DNA of 54,754 nt from a virus. The notes under the pieces were generated by a model. That model did not search any database and was not told where the DNA came from. It saw only the letters and a program-made list of their open reading frames with translations. The position numbers and the translations under genes are program-made. Below, in pieces: positions 37,478 to 45,480 of the stretch. The stretch spans positions 1 through 54,754 of IMG/VR virus record IMGVR_UViG_3300020202_000088. The stretch is one strand, 5' to 3'. Position 1 is the first letter of the stretch. Each line of letters starts with the position of its first letter.

Positions 37478-37899
37478 TTGTCCTCCACTTCGACGGTGAT
37501 GTCCTTGACCGCGGGCACGTTGGCTCCCGGCAGGACGATTTGAAGCGGCGCCATTCCCTTGTCCTCCGCTTGGTCTTGCAGCTTCTTGAGGCCGATGGTC
37601 TCGGCCCACAGGCGCACGCCCTCGATCTTCCCTTCCTCGAGGTTCTTCTGCAGGGCTGCGAGCGCGAGCGCCGTCATCTCCGAGGCGCGCTCCACGAAGT
37701 CGCTGATAGCCTCCCGGCTCGCCTTGTCCGAGATCTCCTTCAGGTAAGCCTTGTAGGCTTCGCTACCGCGGATCTTGGAGACGCGGTAACGCGTGACCCC
37801 CAGCTCCTCAGCGATGCGCACCTCAGGCACGCCACAGCGGACGAGTGCCGCCACCTGCGCGACGAGCGCATCTTCCTCGGTCTTGGTCAGGTTGCTCAC
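37474..37899 (-). CDS. Helix-turn-helix protein, candidate terminase small subunit
   Basis: 141 aa. The N-terminal HTH (VPEVRIAEELGVTRYRVSKI) is followed by a helical oligomerisation-like region (AISDFVERASEMTALALAAL, then KIEGVRLWAETIGLKKLQDQ). It ends with a short beta-like tail (APLQIVLPGANVPAVKDITV). HTH, helical core and C-terminal strands are the domain order of small terminases. No other candidate is near terL. If right, it would recognise the packaging site, for which the shared 38-bp element is a candidate. The alternative is a transcription regulator of the lysis block. Confidence 0.55.
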   Translation of the reverse strand: MSNLTKTEEDALVAQVAALVRCGVPEVRIAEELGVTRYRVSKIRGSEAYKAYLKEISDKASREAISDFVERASEMTALALAALQKNLEEGKIEGVRLWAETIGLKKLQDQAEDKGMAPLQIVLPGANVPAVKDITVEVEDK

Positions 37900-38342
37900 A
37901 GCAGGCCCTCCCGGGCGCCCTTGGCGCGATAGATGTAGAGATTGATCTGGAGCGCGTCCGCGACGGGGAAGCGCTGGTGGGGGTACGCGGAGTCGAGCAG
38001 GTGCTGCGAGTGATGGTAGTAGCCCACCTCGAGCGACTCAGTGACCCGCAGGTAGAGACGCGTCTCGAGCGACACGTACTTGTATTGCGCGGCGTTCGTT
38101 TTGCTGTGGACGATGGAGTCCCAGCCGAAGTACCGCAGGATGTTCGTGCTGATCCCCAAGTCCAGCCCCTCCTTGGGCGTGGAGTCCACAAACAGCGGAT
38201 CGCGGCCAGACTCGTGGAAACGCCTGTAATCGAGGCGTACTTCATGGAGGTCTATCACGTGCCAGTTGTCCGCAAGCGTGGAGCTGGGGAGGAGCAGAGA
38301 GCCGAGTAGGGGAAGGGGGTAGGCAAGTCTGCTCCAATTCAT
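37896..38342 (-). CDS. Exported outer-membrane-like protein
   Basis: 148 aa. The signal peptide (MNWSRLAYPLPLLGSLLLPS, cleavage near STLADN) is followed by alternating amphipathic strands rich in Tyr/His (DLHEVRLDYRRFHESGRD, YKYVSLETRLYLRVTESLEV, ALQINLYIYRAK). This resembles a small beta-barrel or periplasmic beta-sandwich. It is the first gene of the lysis block, transcribed from a leaderless operator-bearing promoter. It could modify the host envelope or block receptor use; no family is recognised. Confidence 0.6.
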   Translation of the reverse strand: MNWSRLAYPLPLLGSLLLPSSTLADNWHVIDLHEVRLDYRRFHESGRDPLFVDSTPKEGLDLGISTNILRYFGWDSIVHSKTNAAQYKYVSLETRLYLRVTESLEVGYYHHSQHLLDSAYPHQRFPVADALQINLYIYRAKGAREGLL

Positions 38343-38348
38343 ACAATC

Positions 38349-38377
38349 AGTGTATTACACTATATTACATTTTGCAA
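38349..38377 (-). promoter_or_regulatory. Leaderless promoter with operator, lysis block
   Basis: On the minus strand, -35 TTGCAA (38377-38372), 17-bp spacer and -10 TACACT (38354-38349). The ATG at 38342 begins 6 nt later. The palindrome GTGTATTACAC (38350-38360) covers the -10. Confidence 0.7.
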
Positions 38378-38612
38378 CATTATTTTACATAGGCATTGAC
38401 TCTATGCGAAAAATGTGATATAACTTGTGTGTACTATCGCTTACGACACGAGTAGCGGCGTGTTGTAGAGCAACTATGGCTCGTGCCGTATGCCGCCCTT
38501 GGCGGGCGTCACCGCGATGGTTTTTCTTTCTTTTTTACCCCCTTTTTCTTTCTTTTCCCTGTCAAGCAATACACAGTTGCGCTTCTGCACTTGATGTAAT
38601 ACACTCTTTTAC
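38378..38612. other. Divergent intergenic region with polypyrimidine tract
   Basis: Between the leftward lysis block and the rightward replication block. A nearly pure T/C tract runs from about 38519 to 38562. At 38594-38604 a variant palindrome ATGTAATACAC precedes TTTTACAT, resembling the 18618 promoter. No gene was seen. Confidence 0.5.
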
Positions 38613-39107
38613 ATGGAACGCGATGCGTACGAGTCTGACTCTGTTGTGTTGATAAAACGGAACGCGCGTCGCAACGCCCACGGGACGTGGTACGGCTTGT
38701 ACCGATGCGGCTGCGGAACTGAGTTTGAAGCACGAACTACCAACGTCAACACTGGACGGACCCGGTCGTGCGGGTGCTTGCAGCGAACCCGCTCTGCAGA
38801 GACTCTGCGCAAGCTTCGCCTCCGCCACGGTAGGACTGGGACGCGATTGCACCGAATCTGGGTCGCTATGCGCAGGCGATGCGACTATCCCGCAGGCCAC
38901 AATTACGCCTACTACGGCGGTCGCGGAATCACTGTTTGCGCGCGCTGGCGGGACTCATTTGAGTCCTTTGCCGGAGACATGGGCGAGCCGCCCACCGAGC
39001 ACCACAGCATCGATCGCATAGATCCAGATGGAAACTACGAGCCAGGTAACTGCCGCTGGGCCACCCGCTCTGAACAGATGCGGAACACTCGGAGGTCTAA
39101 TGACTGA
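38613..39107 (+). CDS. HNH endonuclease
   Basis: 164 aa. The N-terminal zinc-finger-like half (YGLYRCGCGTEFEARTTNVN, RTRSCGCLQRTRS) is followed by an HNH core, EHHSIDRIDPDGNYEPGNCR and W. This carries the His-Asn-type metal site and the DGNY..NCRWAT signature shared by phage HNH/AP2-type homing endonucleases. It lies at the head of the replication block, and the next gene begins inside its end. It is probably a homing endonuclease or a processing nuclease. Confidence 0.85.
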   Translation: MERDAYESDSVVLIKRNARRNAHGTWYGLYRCGCGTEFEARTTNVNTGRTRSCGCLQRTRSAETLRKLRLRHGRTGTRLHRIWVAMRRRCDYPAGHNYAYYGGRGITVCARWRDSFESFAGDMGEPPTEHHSIDRIDPDGNYEPGNCRWATRSEQMRNTRRSND

Positions 39108-39867
39108 GCCTTACGCCCCAGATGCATTTTGGATGTCGAAGCTGAGCGACTACCGTCGCTGTCCGCGGCTGTTCAAGCTGAAACACCTCGACAAGGTCAA
39201 AGTAGAGGCGCCACCAAGCGCCGACCAGGAGTTCGGGACTGCGATGCACCTGGGCTGCGAGGACATCCTGCGTGGGGGCGAAGGTATCCCGCTGTTCGCG
39301 ATGTACTGGGACACGCTAAAGGGCAAGGCGGCCGCCTACACGCGCCACGACTGGGAAAAGCTGCGCGAGATGGGCGAGGTCTTCCTGGCGCGCTTCAAGC
39401 GGCTGCACGCAAAGCACTTCGAACCCTTCAAGATCGAAGAGCGCATCCATGCGCAGCTTGGGCCCCACAAGTTCGAAGGCACGCCCGACTTCGTGGGCAG
39501 TTACAAAGGCAAGCGCAGCATCGTGGACTTCAAGACCGCGGGCTTCAAGTACGACAAGTCCAAGATCATCTGCGACGAGCAGATGCCGACCTACGCCGCG
39601 CTTGTGAAGCAGGAGTACGGCTACGACGTCGAGCAGGTCGTCTACATCGTGTTCGTGAAGTCGCCCACCGACCCGAGCATCCAGACGCTCGTTCTGCCCT
39701 TGACGTCTGGTGTAATACAGTGTACTATAGATAACGTAATTGAGACTTGCGATGATCTCGTGGCCCGCAAGTCCTTCCCCCGAAACCCCGGGGGCTGCCT
39801 GTTCGGGCAGACGCGGTGTGCGATGTGGGACCTGTGCCACGGTAAGGAGTCGAACAATGAATCTTGA
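39100..39867 (+). CDS. PD-(D/E)XK exonuclease (Cas4/AddB-like)
   Basis: 255 aa from ATG 39100, with GGAGG just upstream; an upstream in-frame ATG lies within the HNH gene. RRCPRLFKL at the start and CLFGQTRCAMWDLC at the end supply four Cys, as in Cas4/AddB iron-sulfur nucleases. FEGTPDFVGSYKGKRSIVDF then KTA gives the D-x(n)-DxK nuclease core, and QMPTYAALVKQEYG the QxxxY motif. It directly precedes the Rad52-like gene, a typical exonuclease-annealase pair. An operator-bearing promoter lies inside the coding sequence at 39700. Confidence 0.85.
   Translation: MTEPYAPDAFWMSKLSDYRRCPRLFKLKHLDKVKVEAPPSADQEFGTAMHLGCEDILRGGEGIPLFAMYWDTLKGKAAAYTRHDWEKLREMGEVFLARFKRLHAKHFEPFKIEERIHAQLGPHKFEGTPDFVGSYKGKRSIVDFKTAGFKYDKSKIICDEQMPTYAALVKQEYGYDVEQVVYIVFVKSPTDPSIQTLVLPLTSGVIQCTIDNVIETCDDLVARKSFPRNPGGCLFGQTRCAMWDLCHGKESNNES
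39700..39728 (+). promoter_or_regulatory. Intragenic promoter with operator before the annealase
   Basis: -35 TTGACG (39700-39705), 17-bp spacer and -10 TACTAT (39723-39728). GTGTAATACAG (39710-39720) is in the spacer. It lies within the nuclease gene, 130 bp before the Rad52-like start. Confidence 0.55.
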
Positions 39868-40606
39868 GGAACTGCGGAAGAAGCTAGACGAGAAGATCCC
39901 GCGCGACGTCATCTCGCTGCGCGACGGTGGCGGCAATCGCAAGCTCAGCTACCTCGAAGGCTGGTACGTCATCGACCGCCTCAACCAGGTCCTGGGTCAG
40001 GGCAACTGGGCCTACGTCACCGAGGAGATGCGCCTGGTGCACGAGGGCGAGGGCCCGAAGGGCGGCTTCGTGGCGCACTACATCGCGCGCGTGCGGCTCG
40101 AGGTGCCCGGTCTCGGCCACTGCATCTTCGTGGACTACGGCTACGGCGACGGCAGCGACAAGTTCTCGCCCGGCAAGGCGCACGAGCTGGCCGTGAAGGA
40201 GGCTGTGACGGACGCGGTCAAGCGCTGCGCCAAGAACCTGGGCATGAGCATGGGGCTCGCGCTCTACGACAAGACTCAGGAGAACGTGGATGATGGAGAA
40301 GCTGAACCCGCCCCTGCTCCCAGGGCCGTGGCCCAAGCCGCTCCAAAGCCTGCCCCCATCGGCAAAGCAGCACCCGTTCAAGCAGCGGTTCCAAGCAGCG
40401 CTGTCTCGGAAGCGGCGCCAGAAGACCGGGACCAGCTCAACCAAATGATTTCGAGCATGGCGAAAGTTGCAATGGCCAAGAAGCTCACTACGGCCAACGA
40501 GTTGCGGAAGCAGATGAAGGACAAGTGGGGCAAGGACGCAAAGGAAGACCTAACCGACGCGGAAGCCAAGCAGCTTTACGCTGAACTGAGAGGGATGATC
40601 GCATGA
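39857..40606 (+). CDS. Rad52/22-type single-strand annealing protein
   Basis: 249 aa. The N-terminal domain (SYLEGWYVIDRLNQVLGQGN, YVTEEMRLVHEGEGPKGGFV, FVDYGYGDGSDKFSPGKAHE, then AVKEAVTDAVKRCAKNLG) is the Rad52_Rad22 annealase core. An Ala/Pro linker (about 150-190) leads to a helical C-terminal tail. Annealases of this type pair resected ends, supporting concatemer formation and recombination. They also make recombination between short homologies efficient. That is relevant to the crossover in the 221-bp repeat. It overlaps the nuclease gene by 11 nt. Confidence 0.88.
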   Translation: MNLEELRKKLDEKIPRDVISLRDGGGNRKLSYLEGWYVIDRLNQVLGQGNWAYVTEEMRLVHEGEGPKGGFVAHYIARVRLEVPGLGHCIFVDYGYGDGSDKFSPGKAHELAVKEAVTDAVKRCAKNLGMSMGLALYDKTQENVDDGEAEPAPAPRAVAQAAPKPAPIGKAAPVQAAVPSSAVSEAAPEDRDQLNQMISSMAKVAMAKKLTTANELRKQMKDKWGKDAKEDLTDAEAKQLYAELRGMIA

Positions 40607-40869
40607 ACAAGGGCAAGACGAACACGAAGACGACCGGCGGCAAGAAAGAGTACAACCCCAGCATCGGCTTCTGGCCGACCAAGAGCGGCAACGGCTTCTC
40701 TGTCGCCGTGACGGCCGAGCTGCTCGCCACGCTGAACAAGGCCCAGGAGGGCGGCCGCCTGTACTTGCAGGAAGTGCCTGAGGACGTGCGCGCCGAGAAC
40801 GACCGCATCCCGACCTACCGCGTGACGATCTTCCCGCCCGCCGAGCAGACCGCGAACGATTCGATCTAA
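40603..40869 (+). CDS. Small protein of the recombination module
   Basis: 88 aa, MNKGKTNTKTTGGKKEYNPS. A Lys/Thr-rich, probably disordered start precedes a strand-rich domain (IGFWPTKSGNGFSVAVTAEL, YLQEVPEDVRAENDRIPTYR). It may bind DNA beside the annealase. It overlaps the Rad52-like stop (ATGA) and is followed by a strong terminator. Confidence 0.65.
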   Translation: MNKGKTNTKTTGGKKEYNPSIGFWPTKSGNGFSVAVTAELLATLNKAQEGGRLYLQEVPEDVRAENDRIPTYRVTIFPPAEQTANDSI

Positions 40870-40886
40870 GCAGTACGTTGGTTCTG

Positions 40887-40925
40887 GGCCCCGCTGGCAT
40901 CGACTCCTGTTAGCGGGGCCTTTTT
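40887..40925 (+). terminator. Strong rho-independent terminator
   Basis: GGCCCCGCT (40887-40895) pairs perfectly with AGCGGGGCC (40912-40920), followed by TTTTT. It separates the recombination module from the DNA polymerase gene. Confidence 0.9.
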
Positions 40926-40942
40926 ACGTCTAGGGGGACAGC

Positions 40943-42739
40943 GTGCGCTTCAAGTACCTAGAGACCGTCGACGAGATCCACGACCTCATCGCTTGGCATA
41001 ACCGGCACTCGGACTTCGTGGTGCTGGACTTCGAAACCACGTCGAAGAACCCTCGCGAAGCCAAGCTCCTGGATATCCAGATGAGCGGCCGCGACGAGGA
41101 CGAGGCCGTCATGTTCTCGGGCGAGCACCTGCTCTGCCTGACGGTGCTGGAGTCCCTGCAGGTCTTCCACAACTTTAAGTACGACTGGAAGGTCGCCGCC
41201 CTGCACGGCGTGGACCTCAGCGACAAACCCGTGCGGGACACGATGCTCCTGCACCATCTGGCCGACGAGAACGTGGAGCACGGGCTCGACGCCATTATCC
41301 AGGGGGCACATGGGGACGATTATAAGAGTCGATTTTGGGAAACGTACGCGAGTTACGCCGACGCCCCTCGCGACGCCCAGCTTGACTACGGCTGCCGCGA
41401 CATCGTTTACACGCGCCGTCTTTACGGAGAAGTATGTCGCCGTCTTCAAGCAGACGGGGTCCCAGAAGCCCTCGTTGAGCATACGCATCGCCTTGCGCTC
41501 GCCCTCTACCGCACCGAGCTTGCCGGGATCCGAGTCGACCTAGACTACACGATCGAGATGGGCTCCGCCCTGAAGGCCGACATCACGCGCACGGAGCGCG
41601 AGCTGCGGGAGATGGGGGGCTACCACTGCGAGAACCTGGAGCTGCAGGCGTGGGCCAAGGAGATCGAGAAGGTCTGGACCCCGAAGGGCAAGAAGTGGAA
41701 GACGCTGCCCAAGCCAGAGTTTAACTTCGGGGCCTCGGGCCAGGTGGCGGCCCTGCTGTACGACGAGCTTGGGCTCCCGGAGCAGGTGGACAAGAAGACC
41801 AAACGGCGCACGGCGGACGACAAGGCGCTTGAGGCCGTGGAGCACCGCCACCCCATCGTGCCCAAGATTCGCGAGCTGCGGAAGTTCTCGAAGATGTACG
41901 GCGCCTTCATCGAAGGCGTGCTGGGCAAGGTGCAGGCAGGCCGCATCTACCCGTCCTTCAACGTCAACGGCACGGTCACCGGGCGCATCAGCCACAGCGA
42001 GCCCAACATGGGGCAGATGCCTTCCAAGGGCGACTGGGCGAAGATCCGCGGCATTTTCATCCCCGAGGCAGGCAACAAGGTCCTGACCTGCGACTACGGG
42101 CAGCTCGAGGTCTGCATCGCGGCCCACTTCAGCATGGACGAGAACCTGCTCCGCATCATCCACGAGGGGGCAAGCCAGCACGACATCACGGCGCAGGGCC
42201 TGGGCATCGAACGCAGCAAGGCCAAGACCGTGAACTTCTCCATGCAGTACGGGTGCACGGAGTTCAAGATCGCTGAGATCTTGGGCTGCAGCGTGCCTGA
42301 GGGCAAGGACGCCATCCGCAAGTACTGGGAGACCTACGCGGGCTTGAAGCGCTTCGTGGACTGGTGCCACAAGGAGCTGGAGGAGGGGAGGCCCATCGCC
42401 AACCCCTTTGGGCGCCTGCGGCGCTTCCCCAAGGAGTACCAGAACCGCTGGGAGCTTGAGGCCGCAAAGCGCCAGGTGTTCTCCTCTCTGATCCAGGGCA
42501 CGGGGGCCGATATGACGAGCAGGGCCTTCTACCTGATCGACTCGCAGTTGCGCGAGCGGGGCTGGGGTCGGGGCTGGTTCACGGTGCACGACGAGTGTCT
42601 AGCGGAGGTGAGCGCCGAGCACGCGGAGGAGGCCCGGGAGCTGCTCCAGGCGACGATGCTCGGCATCGGCGAGGAGATCGAGCTTCGGGTGCCGCTGAAG
42701 GTCGAATGCAGCCAACCGCTTGACCGTTGGCAGAAATAA
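40943..42739 (+). CDS. DNA polymerase, family A
   Basis: 598 aa with a GTG start preceded by AGGGGGAC. The 3'-5' exonuclease domain is complete: LDFETTS (Exo I), HNFKYDWKVAAL (Exo II) and YGCRDIVYTRRLY (Exo III). The polymerase domain has TGRISHSEPNMGQMP, motif A LTCDYGQLEVCIAAH, motif B RSKAKTVNFSMQYGC (the O-helix position after the Lys-Thr/Val-Asn reads F) and motif C FTVHDECLAEV. There is no 5'-nuclease domain, as in T7-like replicases. It replicates phage DNA with the helicase and primase encoded downstream. Confidence 0.95.
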   Translation: MRFKYLETVDEIHDLIAWHNRHSDFVVLDFETTSKNPREAKLLDIQMSGRDEDEAVMFSGEHLLCLTVLESLQVFHNFKYDWKVAALHGVDLSDKPVRDTMLLHHLADENVEHGLDAIIQGAHGDDYKSRFWETYASYADAPRDAQLDYGCRDIVYTRRLYGEVCRRLQADGVPEALVEHTHRLALALYRTELAGIRVDLDYTIEMGSALKADITRTERELREMGGYHCENLELQAWAKEIEKVWTPKGKKWKTLPKPEFNFGASGQVAALLYDELGLPEQVDKKTKRRTADDKALEAVEHRHPIVPKIRELRKFSKMYGAFIEGVLGKVQAGRIYPSFNVNGTVTGRISHSEPNMGQMPSKGDWAKIRGIFIPEAGNKVLTCDYGQLEVCIAAHFSMDENLLRIIHEGASQHDITAQGLGIERSKAKTVNFSMQYGCTEFKIAEILGCSVPEGKDAIRKYWETYAGLKRFVDWCHKELEEGRPIANPFGRLRRFPKEYQNRWELEAAKRQVFSSLIQGTGADMTSRAFYLIDSQLRERGWGRGWFTVHDECLAEVSAEHAEEARELLQATMLGIGEEIELRVPLKVECSQPLDRWQK

Positions 42740-42744
42740 AAAAT

Positions 42745-42773
42745 TTGCGCACCTCAGTGTAATACACTATAAT
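42745..42773 (+). promoter_or_regulatory. Promoter with consensus -10 and operator
   Basis: -35 TTGCGC (42745-42750), 17-bp spacer and -10 TATAAT (42768-42773). GTGTAATACAC (42757-42767) directly abuts the -10. It starts the downstream replication operon (42793 onward), which has a normal GGGAGGGA leader. Confidence 0.75.
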
Positions 42774-42792
42774 ACACATAGGGAGGGACAAT

Positions 42793-43005
42793 ATGCCGTT
42801 ACGCGAATACCTGTGCCGGGGCTGTGGCCACACCTGGGAGGAGCTGATCCGCAGTTCCGCCGACTTGCCCGAGAAGTGCCCGCACTGCGACACCCGGCAA
42901 ATCGAACAGCTTATCTCCACCTACGGTGGTTACCAGGGCAACTTCAGCACAGCGTCGACCCGCCCGCGGCACTCAGGCGCCTTCGCCGGACGGAGGAAGT
43001 CATGA
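42793..43005 (+). CDS. FmdB-type zinc-ribbon protein
   Basis: 70 aa, MPLREYLCRGCGHTWEELIR. CRGC and CPHC pairs with the LPEKCPHCDTR surround form the FmdB/CxxC_CxxC regulatory zinc ribbon. A disordered Ser/Arg-rich tail follows. It is the first gene of a replication operon and ends with an ATGA overlap. Function unknown; such proteins are frequent in phages. Confidence 0.75.
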   Translation: MPLREYLCRGCGHTWEELIRSSADLPEKCPHCDTRQIEQLISTYGGYQGNFSTASTRPRHSGAFAGRRKS

Positions 43006-43289
43006 AGAAGAAGTTCCGTATCGGACAGACGGTCAAGCCGACGCGTGCGTGCATTCGCTGGTATGCCGACAATCTCGTCGAAGTCCACCAACGGCCCGAT
43101 GGGGGCATGGACGACGGCTTTCTCTCGTGCGCCGCGCTCTGGTGGGGCGCAGAGCGGGGGCACCGAATTCGCGGGAAGGTTACCGGCTTCGGCACTGACG
43201 GGGCCGTCAAGGTTCGTATGAATAGCTCGCTTGCGTCCTACGAGCACTATTTTGATCCGAAGGACCTACACCGGCTGGTGTGGAAGTGA
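43002..43289 (+). CDS. Hypothetical protein
   Basis: 95 aa from ATG 43002, with GGAGG just upstream; a longer frame upstream is not coding. MKKKFRIGQTVKPTRACIRW and then GKVTGFGTDGAVKVRMNSSL suggest an SH3-like/KOW barrel. Such small barrels often bind nucleic acid or the ribosome. It overlaps its neighbour's stop and the next GTG start. Confidence 0.65.
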   Translation: MKKKFRIGQTVKPTRACIRWYADNLVEVHQRPDGGMDDGFLSCAALWWGAERGHRIRGKVTGFGTDGAVKVRMNSSLASYEHYFDPKDLHRLVWK

Positions 43290-43627
43290 CGACGGCAGCC
43301 TTCCTGACCCTGCTCGCCGCTATCTGCACCGTCGAGAGCAACAACCGCAACCTGATCAACATCGATGACGGGGGCTCCGCGAGCTACGGCCAGTGCCAGG
43401 TGAAGCTGCGAACTGCGCGCCACGTGGGCTACCACGGCAGTGTCGTGCAGCTCTGGAAGAACCCGGTCGTCAACCGCATGGTTGCGGGCCGCTACTTGGC
43501 CGAGCAACTGCGGCGCTACCGCGGGGACGTGAGGAAGGCTGTGAGCGCCTACAACGCCGGGCGGGCCGTAGGTAGCAACGGGAAGTACGTGGACAAGGTC
43601 CTGAGCATTTGGAGGGGAAATGACTAA
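43286..43627 (+). CDS. Lytic transglycosylase (SLT-like)
   Basis: 113 aa from GTG 43286 (GTGA overlap); a GTG at 43280 is possible. The catalytic Glu lies in CTVESNNRNLINI, followed by GSASYGQCQVKLRTARHVGY and VSAYNAGRAVGSNGKYVDKV, the SLT landmarks (ES..N, G..Q, AYNAG). A hydrophobic N-terminus (AAFLTLLAAICTV) may act as a signal or anchor. It cleaves glycan strands of peptidoglycan. Its position among replication genes rather than lysis genes is unusual; it may help entry or be an auxiliary lysin. Confidence 0.85.
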   Translation: MTTAAFLTLLAAICTVESNNRNLINIDDGGSASYGQCQVKLRTARHVGYHGSVVQLWKNPVVNRMVAGRYLAEQLRRYRGDVRKAVSAYNAGRAVGSNGKYVDKVLSIWRGND

Positions 43628-44579
43628 GCTTCACGACATCAAGAAAGAGATCCTGGCCAAGGCCGACGCGGGCGAGATCACGCCGCAGCAAGCGGTGCAG
43701 GAGTTCGAACGCCGGGTAATGCCGGGCCGCACCTACCAGCCCAAGGACAAGAACGAACGCCTGAAGCAGTACGCGACCGACAAGGAGCTGCGCCTGCGCG
43801 CGCGGCAGTCGTCGGTGCCCTTCATCAGCGCCGAGTTCAACGGCCTCTTCAAACTGAGCCAGGGCCTCGTGCTCGTGGGCGGCGTGTCCGGCCAGGGCAA
43901 GTCCACCACGGCGGCCAACATCGTCGCGGGCTTCCTCGCCAACTCGGACGACAAGAAGAAGGCCATCGTCATCACCAACGAGGAGACGAGCGAAGCGGTC
44001 ATCAATCGCGTCGCCTGCATCCAGCTCGGCTACAGCTTCTTTGAGCTGCAGAAGGGGCGCATGCTCGCGGACAAGCTCAACGAGGTCGAGGACCAGGCGA
44101 AGCTCCTTACCGACCGCGTGATTGTCGAGGCGGGCGACTCGGTCTACGAGATGAACTACGTCGAGGACGTGATCGGGGCACTCGAGTACGCAGCCGCCGA
44201 GCGCAACGTCGGCCTGATCATGCTCGACTACTTCCAGACGGTTAACGCGAGCCGCGAGAACCCCGAGGACTCGCCCTACAGCGTGCTCAAGCGCCTGGGC
44301 TTTTACCTGAAGGAGTACGGCCGCAAAGCCCCCGTGCCGGTCGTCTGCTTCGCGCAGCTCAAGAACAAGAGCGAGGAGCAGCACTTCAAGGAGCGCGTGG
44401 AGGGCGATCGCACCATCTACAACCACGCCTTCACCTGCGTGGAGATCGTGCCCGACTTCAAGACCTGCATCACCAAGTTCATCGTGCACAAGGACCGCTT
44501 CGGCTTCGGCCAGGGCAAGGAGATCGAGATGGAGTACGTAGATGGCCGTTACCAGCCTGTGGGCGGGGGGAGCATCTAA
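43620..44579 (+). CDS. DnaB-like replicative helicase
   Basis: 319 aa. A helical N-terminal segment (about 1-60) links to the RecA-fold core. Walker A is VGGVSGQGKSTTAANI (about 93-108), then AIVITNEETSEAVINRVACI, Walker B GLIMLDYFQTVNASRE, sensor region VPVVCFAQLKNKS, and a C-terminal arginine-finger-type region (HKDRFGFGQGKEIEM). It is shorter than cellular DnaB and lacks a fused primase. It unwinds DNA for the family A polymerase. It overlaps the transglycosylase by 8 nt. Confidence 0.85.
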   Translation: MTKLHDIKKEILAKADAGEITPQQAVQEFERRVMPGRTYQPKDKNERLKQYATDKELRLRARQSSVPFISAEFNGLFKLSQGLVLVGGVSGQGKSTTAANIVAGFLANSDDKKKAIVITNEETSEAVINRVACIQLGYSFFELQKGRMLADKLNEVEDQAKLLTDRVIVEAGDSVYEMNYVEDVIGALEYAAAERNVGLIMLDYFQTVNASRENPEDSPYSVLKRLGFYLKEYGRKAPVPVVCFAQLKNKSEEQHFKERVEGDRTIYNHAFTCVEIVPDFKTCITKFIVHKDRFGFGQGKEIEMEYVDGRYQPVGGGSI

Positions 44580-45004
44580 TGCACAAAAATGGGGACGAAG
44601 TGCCGGTGTTTGGTTGGGCGCGATGCCACTCCAGCTTGAGCCCTGAGGAGGAGCCAACCTTCGAGTGGTTTGCCGGACGTACTATGCAGGTAATTGATGT
44701 GAACGGATCTGGCAGGGTGCTCCGAGATACGATTACTGGCAAAGTGTACGACGTTCACTGCCTGCAAACGAGGTCGCCCTCCGACGCTTTTTCGCACCCC
44801 CATTCCACAGCCTCCTCTGTGAACGCAATCATTGCCCAGATTCTTCGGCATCCGGTTACGGCAGGGAATCAGAAGTACATCAATGAGGTCCAGAATTTCG
44901 GGCGGATCTACGGATATGTAACTCGAGCGCACCTGGACGCCCTTGAGCGCCTGCTGGAGCAGGTCCGACAGAGAATTCCGTACGCTGACGGGGAGGCCAG
45001 CTAA
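44579..45004 (+). CDS. Hypothetical protein in replication operon
   Basis: 141 aa, MHKNGDEVPVFGWARCHSSL. An N-terminal strand-rich part (GRTMQVIDVNGSGRVLRDTI) precedes a helical C-terminal half (VNAIIAQILRHPVTAGNQKY, YVTRAHLDALERLLEQVRQR). It is slightly less GC-rich than its neighbours. TAATG overlaps at both ends show co-translation with helicase and resolvase. No family is recognised. Confidence 0.6.
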   Translation: MHKNGDEVPVFGWARCHSSLSPEEEPTFEWFAGRTMQVIDVNGSGRVLRDTITGKVYDVHCLQTRSPSDAFSHPHSTASSVNAIIAQILRHPVTAGNQKYINEVQNFGRIYGYVTRAHLDALERLLEQVRQRIPYADGEAS

Positions 45005-45480
45005 TGGGTAAGTCACAACGCGACAAAGGCAAGCGAGGCGAATACGCGCTCCGTGACGCGCTTAGGCTGCAGGGCTGGACGGCGGACCGAGTGCCGTCGA
45101 GCGGTGCGGCCCAGGGTTTCAAGGGCGACGTGGCGGCGACGCACCCGAAGTACGGCCGCAAGCTCTTTGAGCTGAAGTGCCGCAAGGACACGTTCAAGAA
45201 CATCTACGCGCTCTACGATGCCCACTGCCGCAAGGCGCAGGACGACCTGCTCGCAATTGCGGTGCCGGGGGCGGAGGCTCTCTGCCTGTCGGTCTCGAGC
45301 AGCCTTGAGGCAGTGATGGACGGGGCAGACGTGCACGTGCTGGTCACGAACCATCCGCTCTACGCGGACTACAAGCGGACGTTCAAGAAGATCGAGAATC
45401 TCGAGAAGCTCCTGGGCGAGTGCGAGATCTTGGTCATCAAGGATGACCGCAAGCCCTTCCTCTACCTGAGGTGGCTGTGA
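45004..45480 (+). CDS. Holliday-junction resolvase-like PD-(D/E)XK nuclease
   Basis: 158 aa. The start KSQRDKGKRGEYALRDALRL (E in helix 1), followed by GFKGDVAATHP and KLFELKCRKDT, gives the E-x(n)-D-x(n)-ExK arrangement of Hjc-like resolvases. A helical C-terminal region is rich in Lys. In phages such enzymes resolve branched replication intermediates before packaging. TAATG and GTGA overlaps link it to both neighbours. Confidence 0.85.
   Translation: MGKSQRDKGKRGEYALRDALRLQGWTADRVPSSGAAQGFKGDVAATHPKYGRKLFELKCRKDTFKNIYALYDAHCRKAQDDLLAIAVPGAEALCLSVSSSLEAVMDGADVHVLVTNHPLYADYKRTFKKIENLEKLLGECEILVIKDDRKPFLYLRWL

Noticed and set aside
41540-42589. 349-aa open frame on the minus strand
   Set aside because: It is antisense to the DNA polymerase, whose catalytic motifs are intact; composition (Leu/His/Arg/Ala) is typical of a GC-rich shadow.
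43470-44657. 395-aa open frame on the minus strand
   Set aside because: Antisense to the helicase and transglycosylase genes, which carry complete motifs; no recognisable domain.
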